This document shows, in pieces, positions 54,036-64,000 of a DNA stretch of 64,000 bases. The notes beneath the pieces were generated by a model that searched no databases, was not told where the DNA came from, and saw nothing but the letters and a program-made list of their open reading frames with translations. Within the stretch, counting starts at the first letter, position 1. Every line of letters starts with the position of its first letter. Origin of the DNA: Thelephora terrestris (lineage: Eukaryota; Basidiomycota; Agaricomycetes; Thelephorales; Thelephoraceae); contig WIUZ02000014.1 of assembly GCA_015956445.1 (NCBI GenBank), forward strand, positions 868,001 through 932,000, written 5' to 3'. The position numbers and the translations under genes were made by a program.

Positions 54036-55514
54036 TTAGTCATCGGAGTGCAGCTCTCCTCTCTGTGGCTTTTTCTCCTTTGGAACGAGGTCGGGTAGAC
54101 CAAGAGGGGGGTGTTTAGCTTCCGTGCGGCGCTTCGGAGGTGGTCCCGCGATGCGTTGTACCCACATGAGTCCCCTAAACCAGTGCCACCCATCCCCGAA
54201 GAGGTGTGTCACCTGGATAACCGGAGGGACAGCAACAAACAACGCGAAAACCTGAAACGACGTCAACTCTCTGATCGACCTCTCGTGAATGCGAAGATAC
54301 CTGGCCAAAACTGAGTGAGAACTTGTTGTCCATTGTGCCAAACGTGGCGAGCTCTACGACAGCGACCCAGTACGCCATTGGAAACGCGACGACAGACATG
54401 AATTGGATAAATGGGTAGTAATATCCAACAGTTCTCCTAAACACATCATCAGCAGAGGAAGCCAGGTAGAGCGAAGGTGACTGACCAAACTTTGATGAAA
54501 CGGGGACGGTATGGTTGGCCCGGTGGCCAGATCTCCTTCCTTTTCAGTATGATTGCAGCGGCCCAAGCGGCAAACATGAAAACAAACGGAAGCACGAAAA
54601 AGACGAGTGGGTAGGCGACACCTTGAGCCGTCCAAACATAAATGTATAGGAAAGGCACGATGAGAAAGAAGTAGTCCGTGACCGAACGACCCTTGCAGGA
54701 AGCTTGGGCGAAATGTTCCACGCCTCTCGGCAGGTAGGCGTAGATTAAGATACCTAGCCACGACGCGCCAGCAAACAGAACGATGGCTCGTCTAAGGTAG
54801 CGAGTGCGTCCTAGTAGGCTCTCCAACCGGTGTTCAGTTGACCAGAACGAACGTATGGAATATGCAACGAAATAGACTGTGATGGGGGAAGGACGAGTGC
54901 GAGGACGACCAAGGCGTGGAATCGAGTGAGGTCACCGCGGAGGACGGCGATGAAACACGTGAGCAACAGGGAATACACAGTGAGGATCTGGGACCAAAAT
55001 GCCTCCTGCACCCTCTTGGGGGAATAAAAAATGAGCACGGCTAGTACGATTGGACCAGTTAGCATTCGTTCATGGAAATCGTGTTCACTATACTTACCAA
55101 TGCAGAAACCCGTCACGTAGTCTATATGGCCGGAGAAAACTTGAATCAGGCCCTCGAGAACACAAGCATCTGAGCGCACACTTACTCGCGATCCGCACCA
55201 GCGGGCCTTGATAAGGAAAACACGGTCAGCAAAAGGGGATTGATAAGGCAAGCGATGAACTTCACACCTGCAATTTCGGGGTTCGGACAGAAATCGAATG
55301 GACAATCGTCGTCTCTGGGCGGGTTGGTGCAGTAGGCCGCGATGTATTTCTCAACCTCAACGGTGAGATTGAGGTAGTTCACCATGTTCTGCGAGACCGT
55401 ACAGTTGTCTTGTTTGAATGAGCTGAGGTCAAAGCCGTTATTGACGTCCGCAAGATAGAAACATTGGACATCAGGAGGCCATATCGCAGTATCGTTGCTG
55501 CTGCCGTCAGCCAT
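54036..55514 (-). pseudogene. Multi-pass membrane protein, frameshifted paralog
   Basis: The exons 55514-55268, 55206-55186, 55121-55098, 55040-54486 (frame broken), 54436-54301 and 54251-54036 follow those of the gene at 56386-57922. The luminal N-terminal part is Cys-rich (CFYLADVNNG, NCTVSQNMVNYLNLT, CPFDFCPNPEIAG). Helices follow (YVTGFCIAVLIFYSPKRV, LTVYSLLLTCFIAVL, FFLIVPFLYIYVW, LPFVFMFAAWAAAII). In the run of five G at 54884-54888 one base is missing relative to the paralog, moving VLALVL out of frame with VYFVAYSIRSFW. Either a true pseudogene or a homopolymer sequencing error. Confidence 0.75.
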
Positions 55515-56385
55515 GTTGCCAGAGGGGAGGGGATGGCAGTTGCGACCGCTCTTTCATGGACTCCAAGACTATAAGCCCAGCGGCAGGCGGAACGCCGACA
55601 GGCTGGTTGGGCGGATCTGTGTCGCCAAAATGCATGATCCACGCCAAGCCCGAAACCGGACGCAGATCCCACTTGAAGGCACCCACCCAGCGCTCTCCAC
55701 GGCTCGTGGCCCCACGACGCCGTCAATCAACACCCTTGGTTGATCCCCACCCGATTTTGCGCCCAAAAACCTTTGTTGATGTCAGTGTGAGAAATCGAAA
55801 CGTCTCGTTTTGATTTTCAGAAACGCGTCTATCCTTTGGCAACGCACCGTATGCTGCAGCGGCGACTATCCGGCAAGTGGGGGGGAGAAACGAGTTGGTC
55901 GGAATCCCCTTGCGCGGCGCGGCAAGTCATGAACGTGGCTTGGCAAGAAGCTGATCGGGGTGGAGAGCCTAGTCATCGCCGTCCTCTTCCATCCATGAAT
56001 TGATGCGCCCAGCTCCCCGTCAACGGAGAGACAGCGTCAGGATACTCACTCTGGCGGCATAGTGAGCTCTGCACTGGTTTCGTGAGCCAGGTAAGCAAAG
56101 GTCATGGTCAATGGCTGGTACTAACAGCAAAAGAACTGGCAACCTATGTCGTTCTTGCGGATGAAATCCCAAGCTTTGGGACCCCTAGGCTTATCACTAC
56201 AAAAGCCGGCGGAACGCCGCCACCTCGCCTCGCAACGCGGTCGTTTCACTCGGGGTTCCACCGCCGTCAGAGAAGCAGCGCGTGGAGCCCCCAGCGTCCT
56301 GGCTCAAACGATGTATTATCACTTTTCAGGTGAATAAATATCGACGCCCCCGTTTTCTTCCTCACCTCACGACCCGTCACCCGTA
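55515..56385. promoter_or_regulatory. Shared divergent promoter region of the membrane-protein pair
   Basis: 870 bp between the two divergent starts. The bases just before 56386 are CT-rich (CCCCCGTTTTCTTCCTCACC), typical of a fungal leader. Common control of the two genes is inferred from layout only. Confidence 0.45.
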
Positions 56386-57922
56386 ATGTCGTCCAACGAC
56401 CAGCTTCCCATAACGTACCCTCCAGACATCAGCTGCTTCGCGGAAGGTTTCTGGGATCCGGACGCTTTCAGAAGAAACAACTGTTCCGTGTCGACCAACA
56501 TGGTGAACTACTTGAACCTCACCGCGGACGTCAAGCAATACGTGACCGTGTATTGCCTGAATCCTCCCGCAGATGACATCTGCCCGTTCGGATTCTGTCC
56601 AAATCCCGATATCGCTGGCCCGTTGGTGAGGATCGCCAGTGAGTCGACTCTGATTTTTTCGGTTGTTTCGAGCTGTGTTAATGACCATTCACTAGACTAC
56701 GTCACCGGATTTTGTCTCGGTAAGCCATCGCTGTATTCAGAAACGCAAAAATTCAGCCATGCTGACTTTCGCCTCTTAGCAATCCTAATTTTCTATTCTT
56801 CAAAACGTGTCAAAGCCGCCTTCTGGTCGCAAGCCCTCATCACCTACTCGCTCCTAATCACCTGTGGGGTCTCCCTCCTCCGAGGGGAACTCACCCGGTA
56901 CCACTCCATCATCCTCATCTCCCTCGTATGCTCGCCCGTCAACGTATACTTCGCGGGCTACTCCATCAGAGCCTTCTGGAGCACCCATCGTCTCGAACCG
57001 GTGCTCGGAAAAAAGCAATACGGTCGGCGAGCAATGGTGTTCCTCTCCGTCGCCGTCTGGGTCGCCATCCTCGTCTACGCTTATCTCCCGCAAAGTCACA
57101 CCAAGTTCGCTCAAGACACTTGTCGTGGGAGCTCCGCCGCCGAGGCCGTCTTCCTCCTGGCCCCGATCGTTATCGTGATAGCCGCGGCGAGCCAAGGGCC
57201 AACCGGGATTTTTCTCGCGTTTTTGTTCCTGCTGGTCCCAATCCTAATCGTCGTCAGCTGGACGATCGCCATCGTTCGGAAGAGAAAGGAGATCTGGCCG
57301 CCTGGTGAGCCTTACAGGCCAAAGTTTGGCAAGGTATGGTGAGTCCAAACCCCGCATGTCACCAGAGGTCGCCAGCAGCGCTAAATCCAGTCCTTCGCAC
57401 AACTTGTAGGAGGACGGTAACAACGAATTACCCGTTCCTTCAATTCTGGTCCGTCGTCGCGATTCCCACAGTATATTGGATTGGGGTCGTCGAAGTTGGC
57501 ACCGCGGGCTCGCAAGACGTCGCTTTCTCCTTGACGTTTGGCCAAGTAAGTCTCGTTCCAATTCCAGCTCTCGTCCTTTCGCAAGGCCCTTACGCGTCTA
57601 TCTGCACCAGGTACTAGCCGTGTTCATGGCCGTGCCTCCACTCATTGAAGTAACCCACTCGGCTCCTCAGCTCTGGCGCTGGTTTATCAACCTGCCCTGG
57701 ATCCGGTTCATCACTGGCCGGCGGGCTCCCAAAATCCCTGGCGCGGAAGAAATGGGAACAGTGGAAACTGAATACATCGATTGGCAAAAGAAGGAAAAGA
57801 AAGGGACGGCAGATAGCCAAACCAGTTTCGTGGCTGAAGAACCTCGGTTGGGCATAGTCCAACAAACTGACGATTCAAACGGAGCTAGTGAGTATGGTCA
57901 GTTCTCAGGTTCACGTCCATGA
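56386..57922 (+). CDS. Multi-pass membrane protein, intact copy
   Basis: Five exons: 56386-56638, 56696-56719, 56780-57338, 57410-57545 and 57611-57922, all in phase; the second is a 24-nt micro-exon. The protein of about 427 residues has a Cys-containing, N-glycosylation-like N-terminal part (NNCSVSTNMVNYLNLT, CPFGFCPNPDIAG). Hydrophobic helices then follow: YVTGFCLAILIFY, ALITYSLLITCGVSLL, IILISLVCSPVNVYF, MVFLSVAVWVAILVYAYL, EAVFLLAPIVIVIAAA, FLFLLVPILIVVSWTIAIV, a pair around FWSVVAIPTVYWIGVVEV and VLAVFMAVPPLIEVT, and a charged cytosolic tail (DWQKKEKKGTADS). No family recognised with confidence; the layout resembles a receptor or transporter-like seven- to eight-helix protein. Confidence 0.8.
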
Positions 57923-59640
57923 TCCCCCCCCCATCTTCCATTCAACAAAATTTTACCCCCTACGCCCTGGTAGGCTATCCTGAAATGGAATCCTACTTCT
58001 CCCACTCTCCCTCATTTGTTTATCCACCAAAATGTCTCATTTGATATACCATTCACATTCACATTGTACAGATAATCTGTTGGGTGAGCTTCCTAGCGTC
58101 ATCGATCTGACTGCACCGGACGCCAACCACTGAACGAAGGCAGTGGAGAGAAAGTTCCATAGAGATCCTCGAAAATAGGGCGGTGTTCCCATTGTACGAA
58201 TCAGTGTGATCGGGTGACCGTGTTGTTCCAATCTGTACGCTCATGTGCACGAGTATATTCGACATGTGGGTGGAGATGTCGATGTCAGTTTCTGGTCTAA
58301 ACCGCATACGAGTGACGTTTGCCGCCAATCATCTCCGTCCCATTTGAATGCGAGATGGTCATGTCCAATGTTGGGATCAGGACTGCGGAGATGTTGATGA
58401 CCTCAGAATCCGTTCTATAGGGACCAGGCCTGACCAGACGCTCAGCTGGCCTCGGGCAGGGATTCAAAACGGGTGCCGAATGTTATGAAGATGTTATGAG
58501 GAAGAAACGAAGGGGTCTAACCTGGTTCGTTGGCCTCTCGTTATCTGGGATTCGAAATGAAGCGATCACACCTCCCAGTGATCATATTCGTTCCTGATCA
58601 GGTTCGGGCAGAACCGCAGATTACATCGATGACGCGTCGGTCCATGGTTCGCTGACAAGTGAATACATTTCATCAGTTTGCTAACTACACGATACGAGCT
58701 TTCAACTAACGGCGGTCTAGTGACGAACAACAGGGGGGGACTAGCAAAGCAAGCGGGATAGCACAACCGGATTACATGCAGGAGCGCACGTTAATACTGG
58801 AGGGTGGGGCAAAAAATGTTCCTATCGTGCGAAGAACAGCAAAATAACACGGCCTGTTCAGGAACTTGAAGTGGAAAGGACCGAGAGGAGATTAGCAAGA
58901 CCTAAACGTAAGGAACCAAAAGCGTGCAAGGCGAAGTTGAACCAGTGGGTCGAGTAACTGTCTATAGGAATAGAAAAGGGTAAAAGAGATAACGGCACCA
59001 AAGAGAGAACCAAAAGGAAAGAATGGGGCAAATTCCAGACGACCGTTATCGCAGGACAAGATAAGTGAAGGAATACAATAGGAACCGAGGGGGGAGGCAT
59101 GGGTGCAAGAAACAACATTCTGAGAACATCGTGCGGTGTTGTGTACAGGGAAGAGAGCAGCTGTTATGGGTGGAGGCGATTGCTGGAAACAACAGAAAGC
59201 CCAAAAAGTGGAGTAGAGCATACGCAGCGAGGGCCTGTGGAGGTCGCGAGTGGTGTACTTGTACAATCACTACTCGAATCCATTGATGAAGGCCAATTAC
59301 GAGCGCTCCGTTGGGCAGTTCCTGAAATGTGATATAAGGTGCTGTGTGATGATGCGGATGTAAATGGTGGTGATGCGTGATGAGAGAAATGAGTTGGTGA
59401 TATCACAATTCCGGAGTGAGCCGCAACGGGCGCGGTGATGCAGTGTTGGTACAAGGTTGGCGAAGGTAGGGAGTGGGATAAACAGCAAGAGGGAGTGACG
59501 GGCAGCGGTGGCCAACTATCATGAGGACTAGGAAGGGACCAGAAATGGGGAAATCAGTACTTTTGAAGACGTTGCGAAAAAAGCGCTGTGGGTGGGCATG
59601 AGAAATTGAAAGCTGAGCACAGAATGCTGGAAAACTGACT
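57923..59640. other. Long intergenic region, no gene recognised
   Basis: 1.7 kb without a frame that shows domain motifs or clean exon structure. It lies downstream of both neighbouring genes (converging 3' ends), so it contains two 3' UTRs and possibly unannotated non-coding transcripts. No repeats or tRNA-like folds were noticed. Confidence 0.5.
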
Positions 59641-60561
59641 CTACGCCTTGGGACCGAACTCGGTGGTCCAGACAGCTTCAGTTTTTTCCGCGTCCCAATT
59701 ATTCACGAAGAACCCAAAGATACGTGTGGAATCGACGGGTAAAATATCGAGCCTCAAAGCTCCTCTCTTCTTCTCCTTCTCCATACGGCGGGGTTCGAGA
59801 CGTCCGAGGCGAGTATAAAACGACAGACCGACTGCCTCCTTGGCTGAGGGTGGTAACATAGCCCACTCATCCTTCTTGATTCTGAGCCTGAAGAATGAAT
59901 GCAGGGTGGTAATGATGTCGCGTATCGTGATACACGCGTTCCGGGGCTGAGCCTGAGGAGGAACGAAGTACTCGTCGGCGTCAGCGGGGAAAATCTCGGC
60001 GCTGACGGAAGGGGGTGAAGAGCTGTACTGGAAGGCGAGACTTGCAGTGGGAAGCGGGGTACAAGGGAGAACTCCCGTGTACGTTCCACTTGACGGGCTC
60101 GAGTTTGGTACCGCGTTCGGAACGATTTCGATAACCCAAGGGATCAGCTGAGAAATGAGTTTGAGACCGCGGATTGGGGGAGACGTGGCAGGTTGGCTGA
60201 GAAACTCTGGAGGGACCTGATCAAGCATCTCCGTAAGTGACAGAGACAGGTCAATGTTCGGGTGGGACAGGACAAAGTGAATTGAGGGGTGGGTGGCTGG
60301 CGGTATGAAGTATTCGAGGTCAGAGGCTGGAGCAGGGGGCGTAGAGGGCCCAGCTGAATCAAGCTCGGATGTTTCAGACTCGGAACCGTCGGAATGTGGA
60401 GGCGACTCGTCAGACTCTGAGGGTGAGGGCCGTGGAGTGGGCGGCACGGGTGTCAGAGGTAGCTGAGGAATTGGGACTTTCGAGGTTGGAGTCATGAAGC
60501 AGACCTGCTTCTTGGTGACCTTGGGAAATGGCTGAGACATGAAGATTGGGCTGTGCAACAT
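59641..60561 (-). CDS. DUF6699-type domain protein
   Basis: Single exon of 306 codons. The N-terminal 110 residues are Pro/Ser-rich and acidic (PQLPLTPVPPTPRPSPS, SDESPPHSDGSESETS). A pair of conserved-looking segments follows: FIPPATHPSIHFVLSHPNID with WVIEIVPNAVP, and ITIRDIITTLHSFFRLRIKKDE with RLGRLEPRRMEKEKKRGAL and STRIFGFFVNN. This pattern fits the mushroom-specific DUF6699 family, whose function is unknown. The in-frame ATG eight codons later (MSQPFPKV) may be the true start. Confidence 0.7.
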   Translation of the reverse strand: MLHSPIFMSQPFPKVTKKQVCFMTPTSKVPIPQLPLTPVPPTPRPSPSESDESPPHSDGSESETSELDSAGPSTPPAPASDLEYFIPPATHPSIHFVLSHPNIDLSLSLTEMLDQVPPEFLSQPATSPPIRGLKLISQLIPWVIEIVPNAVPNSSPSSGTYTGVLPCTPLPTASLAFQYSSSPPSVSAEIFPADADEYFVPPQAQPRNACITIRDIITTLHSFFRLRIKKDEWAMLPPSAKEAVGLSFYTRLGRLEPRRMEKEKKRGALRLDILPVDSTRIFGFFVNNWDAEKTEAVWTTEFGPKA

Positions 60562-61138
60562 CTTGATGAACGGCGAAGACCCGGATTAAAAATTAGAGAG
60601 ATGAAGAGAGAAAAAAGAGCAGAAGGGAGACGGAGGAAGAGGAGGAGAGGGAGAGACGGGGGAGTAGAAATACAAAAGTCAGATCACGGAAAGCGAACCG
60701 ATGATTCCATATTAGGAGATATCATGCCATTGATCCAGCGAACCGAAACCGTAGCGACGGCCTCCTATAGATGACTTTTTTATTCGAGATCACTTCAAAG
60801 TTACAAGAACACGAGGCCGCCACACCTTCGGCTACACACTCTAAAACCTTCTCTAATCGATGCATCGTGTTCAACGCTTCCATCTTCTACCAAAATCCTC
60901 GAGGCTCTCGCGCCACAGCGCCGACAGATGCTCCCGTCTGCTCGCGAGGATCCCAAGAGGATCCGATCCCCCATGGCACATGTTTCCTCTTACGCGCGCG
61001 TGATCAGCGTAAAGGTCCGCCGGGTTCCTACAAGCAAAAATCCAGACTGGTGGTGCGCTCTTCCTCCTTTGTGCACCGGCAATCAGGATGGGACAAAGGA
61101 GTTCCGCAAAAATCGAACGTACCGCCCGTCCACATCCC
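60562..61138. other. Intergenic between the VPS15 3' end and the DUF6699 5' end
   Basis: No gene seen. A purine-rich stretch (60600-60665, AGAGAGA/GGAGGAAGAGGAGG) forms, on the minus strand, a CT-rich leader upstream of the DUF6699 start. Confidence 0.5.
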
Positions 61139-64000
61139 TCAAGCTGCGTCATTGCCCTCAATCCTCCAAACCTTGATCGCCCCCGCCCTGTCACCGCTCA
61201 CGACCCCACCCCTGAATGGCGAATCAATACACACTAATGCGGTTATACTGTCCTGATGAGCCTTGAGCAAATTCTGTTGGTTGTTTGTGATCAAGCTCAT
61301 TCTCTGCGGAGGTCGATTGCTCTGCGATTGACCGCTCGTCGGCCTGGTCCACGTCTCTACGAATGAAGTAGGGTAGCCCTCAGATCCCACAGTGCTTCTG
61401 GTCGAATCAAACGTCGCAAGTTTTCATCAATCTCTTTGCGAATGATACCGCCGTGAAACCCCACTCACCTATACCCGGGCTTTTCAACCTCCGTCTCAGC
61501 TCCGCTTAGTACTGCACTTCGTTCCACTCGGGCTAAATCCCACAGTCGCAGTTTGCGGTCTTCCGAGCCACTGATGATAAACCCGCGTCCGCCCGAAGAG
61601 CGCCCGCCAGTCGACGATTCAAGCTCAAGCTTTGATGAATACCCTCCAAGGTCGGACCCAACAACAATCGTTCTCACGTCCAGACAAGGACGAAGCAACG
61701 GCACATCTCCTGGGGAACCACTTTGGGCGGGTCGTTTCGGGAGCCGATCTAATGGCGTCTTCGACTGTTGCCTGGATCGAACCAGCGCAGCGATTGCTGT
61801 CGCCGGGTTGACCTCAGTGGGTTCCCCCGTAACTTCGACGGGCTGCGGTAGCTCTCCATCAGCACCAGGGGCCCCGGCAACAATCTCCCTCGTTGCGTAG
61901 GTCTCCATCAGTAACGTCTTCTCGATGTCCCAAACCTCTATCAGCGTTGTGGGGGAGGAGATCTCTACCCCGGGTGTGATCGGCTTTGCCGTCTCAAACG
62001 CAACCATGACCCAACGACCTTTTCCCTGAGTTGGGTGAAGAACGATCTGGTAAATTCGGCAGGACTTCGCTGTTTCCCCGGAACCAGCCCCAACCCTCCA
62101 ACTTTTGAGCAGCATTCCGAAGCGAAGATCCCAGAGTGACAAGACCCCATTCGCTGTCCCTACAATCAGCCACACCCGTTTTCGGTCAACGCATAAGCAA
62201 GTGATGGCTCCGTAATGTCTAGGATTTTCCATTGTTTCCAGGACGTGCATCGTCCGCAGGTCCAATACCGAAATGAAACAATGGGTCGTGGCGTAGATGA
62301 GATTGGATGCAGAGTCTTATCAAGTTGTAGGATCACAGTTACACACAGCACGCCACAAACGTGTGCGAACGTCCACAAGGTAAACAAAAAAAATTTCATC
62401 AGTCCCCGGGAAAAAATACAGTTGCAGCTGCACGTGAAACAAAGGGGCAAAACATACCAGAGTTAAAATGCATCATGCACGTCACATATTCACCTACTTG
62501 TTCAAGCCGATACTCCCTCACTGCCTGGAGCTTTCCGTACTTCGGCAGGGTCCCGGTTTGGCTGACGTTGACCCTAACGACGTGGATGCTCCCGTCCTCG
62601 GCTGCGCTTGCAAAACAATGGACTCCTTCCAACATGCAAACGCATTTCACCTTCGCGTGATGCTGTGAATAGCTGTGCCTCGGTTTACTTGTGACGTTTC
62701 GCTCCAATCGCGCAGTGTCCCACACTTTGACAGTCTTGTCATCAGATGCCGAGACGAAGAACATATGGTCGGGGGATACGGCGAGTCCCGTGATCGCATC
62801 TGTGTGAGGGCTGAGATGCGCAATAAGATTTGCCTCCGGGCGCTTATGCGTCGCGTCGCGAGAAACGAAGCTGTGTCGGCCAGTGGCGCGGCGGCGGATC
62901 GGCCCCTCGTGAACTTTCGGCCCGAAGTCGCCTTGCAGATCCTTGCTTCCGTCAAGGTACATGTGTTCCAGTAAGTGGATGACGCCGGGATCCATTCCAT
63001 CTATGGACGAAATTCAATAAAAAATCAAATGGGGATGAGCACAAATTTCTCTGCGCACCATAAGAGGAGATGGGTAATAAGCTGAGAGCCCGGGGTCTAG
63101 GCGGTATCCCTCTCAAAGTCCCACCGCCAGATATCGAAGTCGGGGAAGACCTTCCCGATCTTTCGGGGGAACCCTCAGACCTCATCTTTGACGCAGGCTC
63201 CAACAGACCGGTCGCATTCATTTTCGAGCTCCCAACCGCCGGCGCGGCTTTCTGATCGAAACTTCCCATGTGTATCCCGCGGACGGTGGTCCTTAGAACG
63301 GTAGAACCAGACGTTGAGAGAACGGACTCGGTAGGGCTTCCTGGTCTCTGCTGTAAACCTGCAACTTTTGGAGACACAATCGGCACTTTGTTGAGCTGGG
63401 AAGAAACCGGCGGCGTGGGCCGAGGATCTCGTAAGGCAGCATTCGTGGGAGGCATGACCAATGAATTCGCTGATCCATTTATCGTGGCCAATCTCCTACG
63501 CAGGTCTTCAAAGGGTGCGCCGCCGCCGGGTCCGTTGTCCACACTGGAAGCCCTGTGTGATCTTGGGGTTCCTGGGACTGGAGATTTCCCCGGATAACCC
63601 AGCGCTGACATGCGGCGACTACCATGTTGGGGCCTGGAACCGTCGGAACGGTGCCGGAGGAAAACCGTCTGTGGGACAATGCCTAGCTTTTGCAATTCAA
63701 TACCTATTACTGATTTCAACTGCTCTGATTCCGATTCAGTACTTGTACGGCTGGGGAAGCTAAGAAAAATTTCAGCGAAAACGAGAGAATCCCGATGCCG
63801 AACCAACTACCTCGAGATGGCTTGAGATAATTTCCAAATATAATCTCGCATTGCCAATAGTTTTGCCTCTTCATTCGGCGTCATCCCGAGTTGCTGTAGC
63901 TTCGCAAGTTGTACCTCATCCCTACGAAATTATTCACGTAAGATAGATGGGACACGGACATTCCTCTGTGACACGTACTCCTCAGACTTGCGTTGGATGA
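61139..64000 (-). CDS. VPS15: VPS15 (PI3-kinase regulatory subunit), C-terminal part
   Basis: The gene enters from beyond base 64000. The exons 63921-63811, 63759-63059, 63000-about 62488, about 62317-61490 and about 61418-61139 join in phase. The first visible part is helical (DEVQLAKLQQLGMTPNEEAK, LQKLGIVPQTVFL), then a Ser/Pro-rich linker (about 63650-63090). A WD40 propeller follows: LSPHTDAITGLAVSPDHMFF, SASDDKTVKVWDT, HYGAITCLCVDRKRVWLIVG, GVLSLWDLRFG, FIISGSEDRKLRLWDL, and AHQDSITALVC with GDRAGAIKVWRIE at the end. The ITCLCVD-GT-NGVLSLWDLRF order is characteristic of VPS15/PIK3R4. Together with VPS34 it makes phosphatidylinositol 3-phosphate on endosomes and autophagic membranes. The kinase-like N-terminus is outside the window. 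Confidence 0.8.

Noticed and set aside
1-64000. CRISPR array, prokaryotic operons or plasmid origin
   Set aside because: No regularly spaced short repeats; spliceosomal introns and fungal gene families throughout.
1-64000. tRNA or rRNA genes
   Set aside because: None of the conserved box patterns or folds was noticed on either strand by reading; a tRNA scan was not possible.

Overview
The window is nuclear DNA of a filamentous basidiomycete, most likely an agaricomycete. The genes carry many 45-65 bp GT-AG introns. The gene families seen are typical of mushroom-forming fungi: expanded fungal-specific tyrosine-kinase-like kinases, BTB/POZ paralogs, a NACHT-WD40 NLR-type protein, F-box/LRR proteins, a DUF6699 protein and VPS15. 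The species cannot be named from this sequence. Gene families were recognised by reading motifs; no database search was run.

Layout. (1) 1-24.9 kb is a duplicated, decaying kinase region. Minus-strand kinase genes and fragments (1-775, 3154-5788, 7373-8267, 8700-9503 plus 15080-16110, 17125-17400, 20879-23509) alternate with two copies of a truncated biotin-protein-ligase (BPL1) N-terminal half (1253-2440 and 17560-18593). A 287-bp CACTG-ended MITE lies at 892-1178. A 5.6-kb Ngaro-type tyrosine-recombinase retrotransposon (9504-15080) splits one kinase copy. (2) 19.7-27.6 kb holds a truncated conserved gene, a frameshifted conserved gene and poorly resolved ORFs. (3) 27.8-33.2 kb holds four minus-strand BTB/POZ genes and, between them, a small plus-strand gene built from four W-x-[ED]-W-G repeats. 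(4) 34.1-43.1 kb is one F-box/LRR gene copy broken by two insertions: a 6.2-kb 5'-truncated LINE inside an intron, and a ~1.0-kb solo-LTR-like element inside an exon. The intact paralog lies at 52219-53806 and gives the empty site for both. (5) 44.2-45.9 kb has a multi-exon unknown gene. (6) 46.95-51.36 kb has the NACHT-WD40 gene, whose 3' 2.7 kb is almost free of CpG although its reading frame is open. (7) 54.0-57.9 kb has two divergent paralogous multi-pass membrane-protein genes, one of them frameshifted. (8) 59.6-64.0 kb has more ordinary genes: a DUF6699 protein and the C-terminal part of VPS15.

The recurrent theme is duplication followed by element insertion. Paralogs within the window supply pre-insertion sites, so insertion chemistry can be read directly: no target duplication for Ngaro, 11 bp for the LINE, 3 bp for the MITE and a short one for the LTR. 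The most unusual items are the third, overlapping membrane-anchored ORF of the LINE, the CpG desert in an open NLR gene, the poly-C frame switch in the Ngaro gag, and the kinase-SHD1 fusion.
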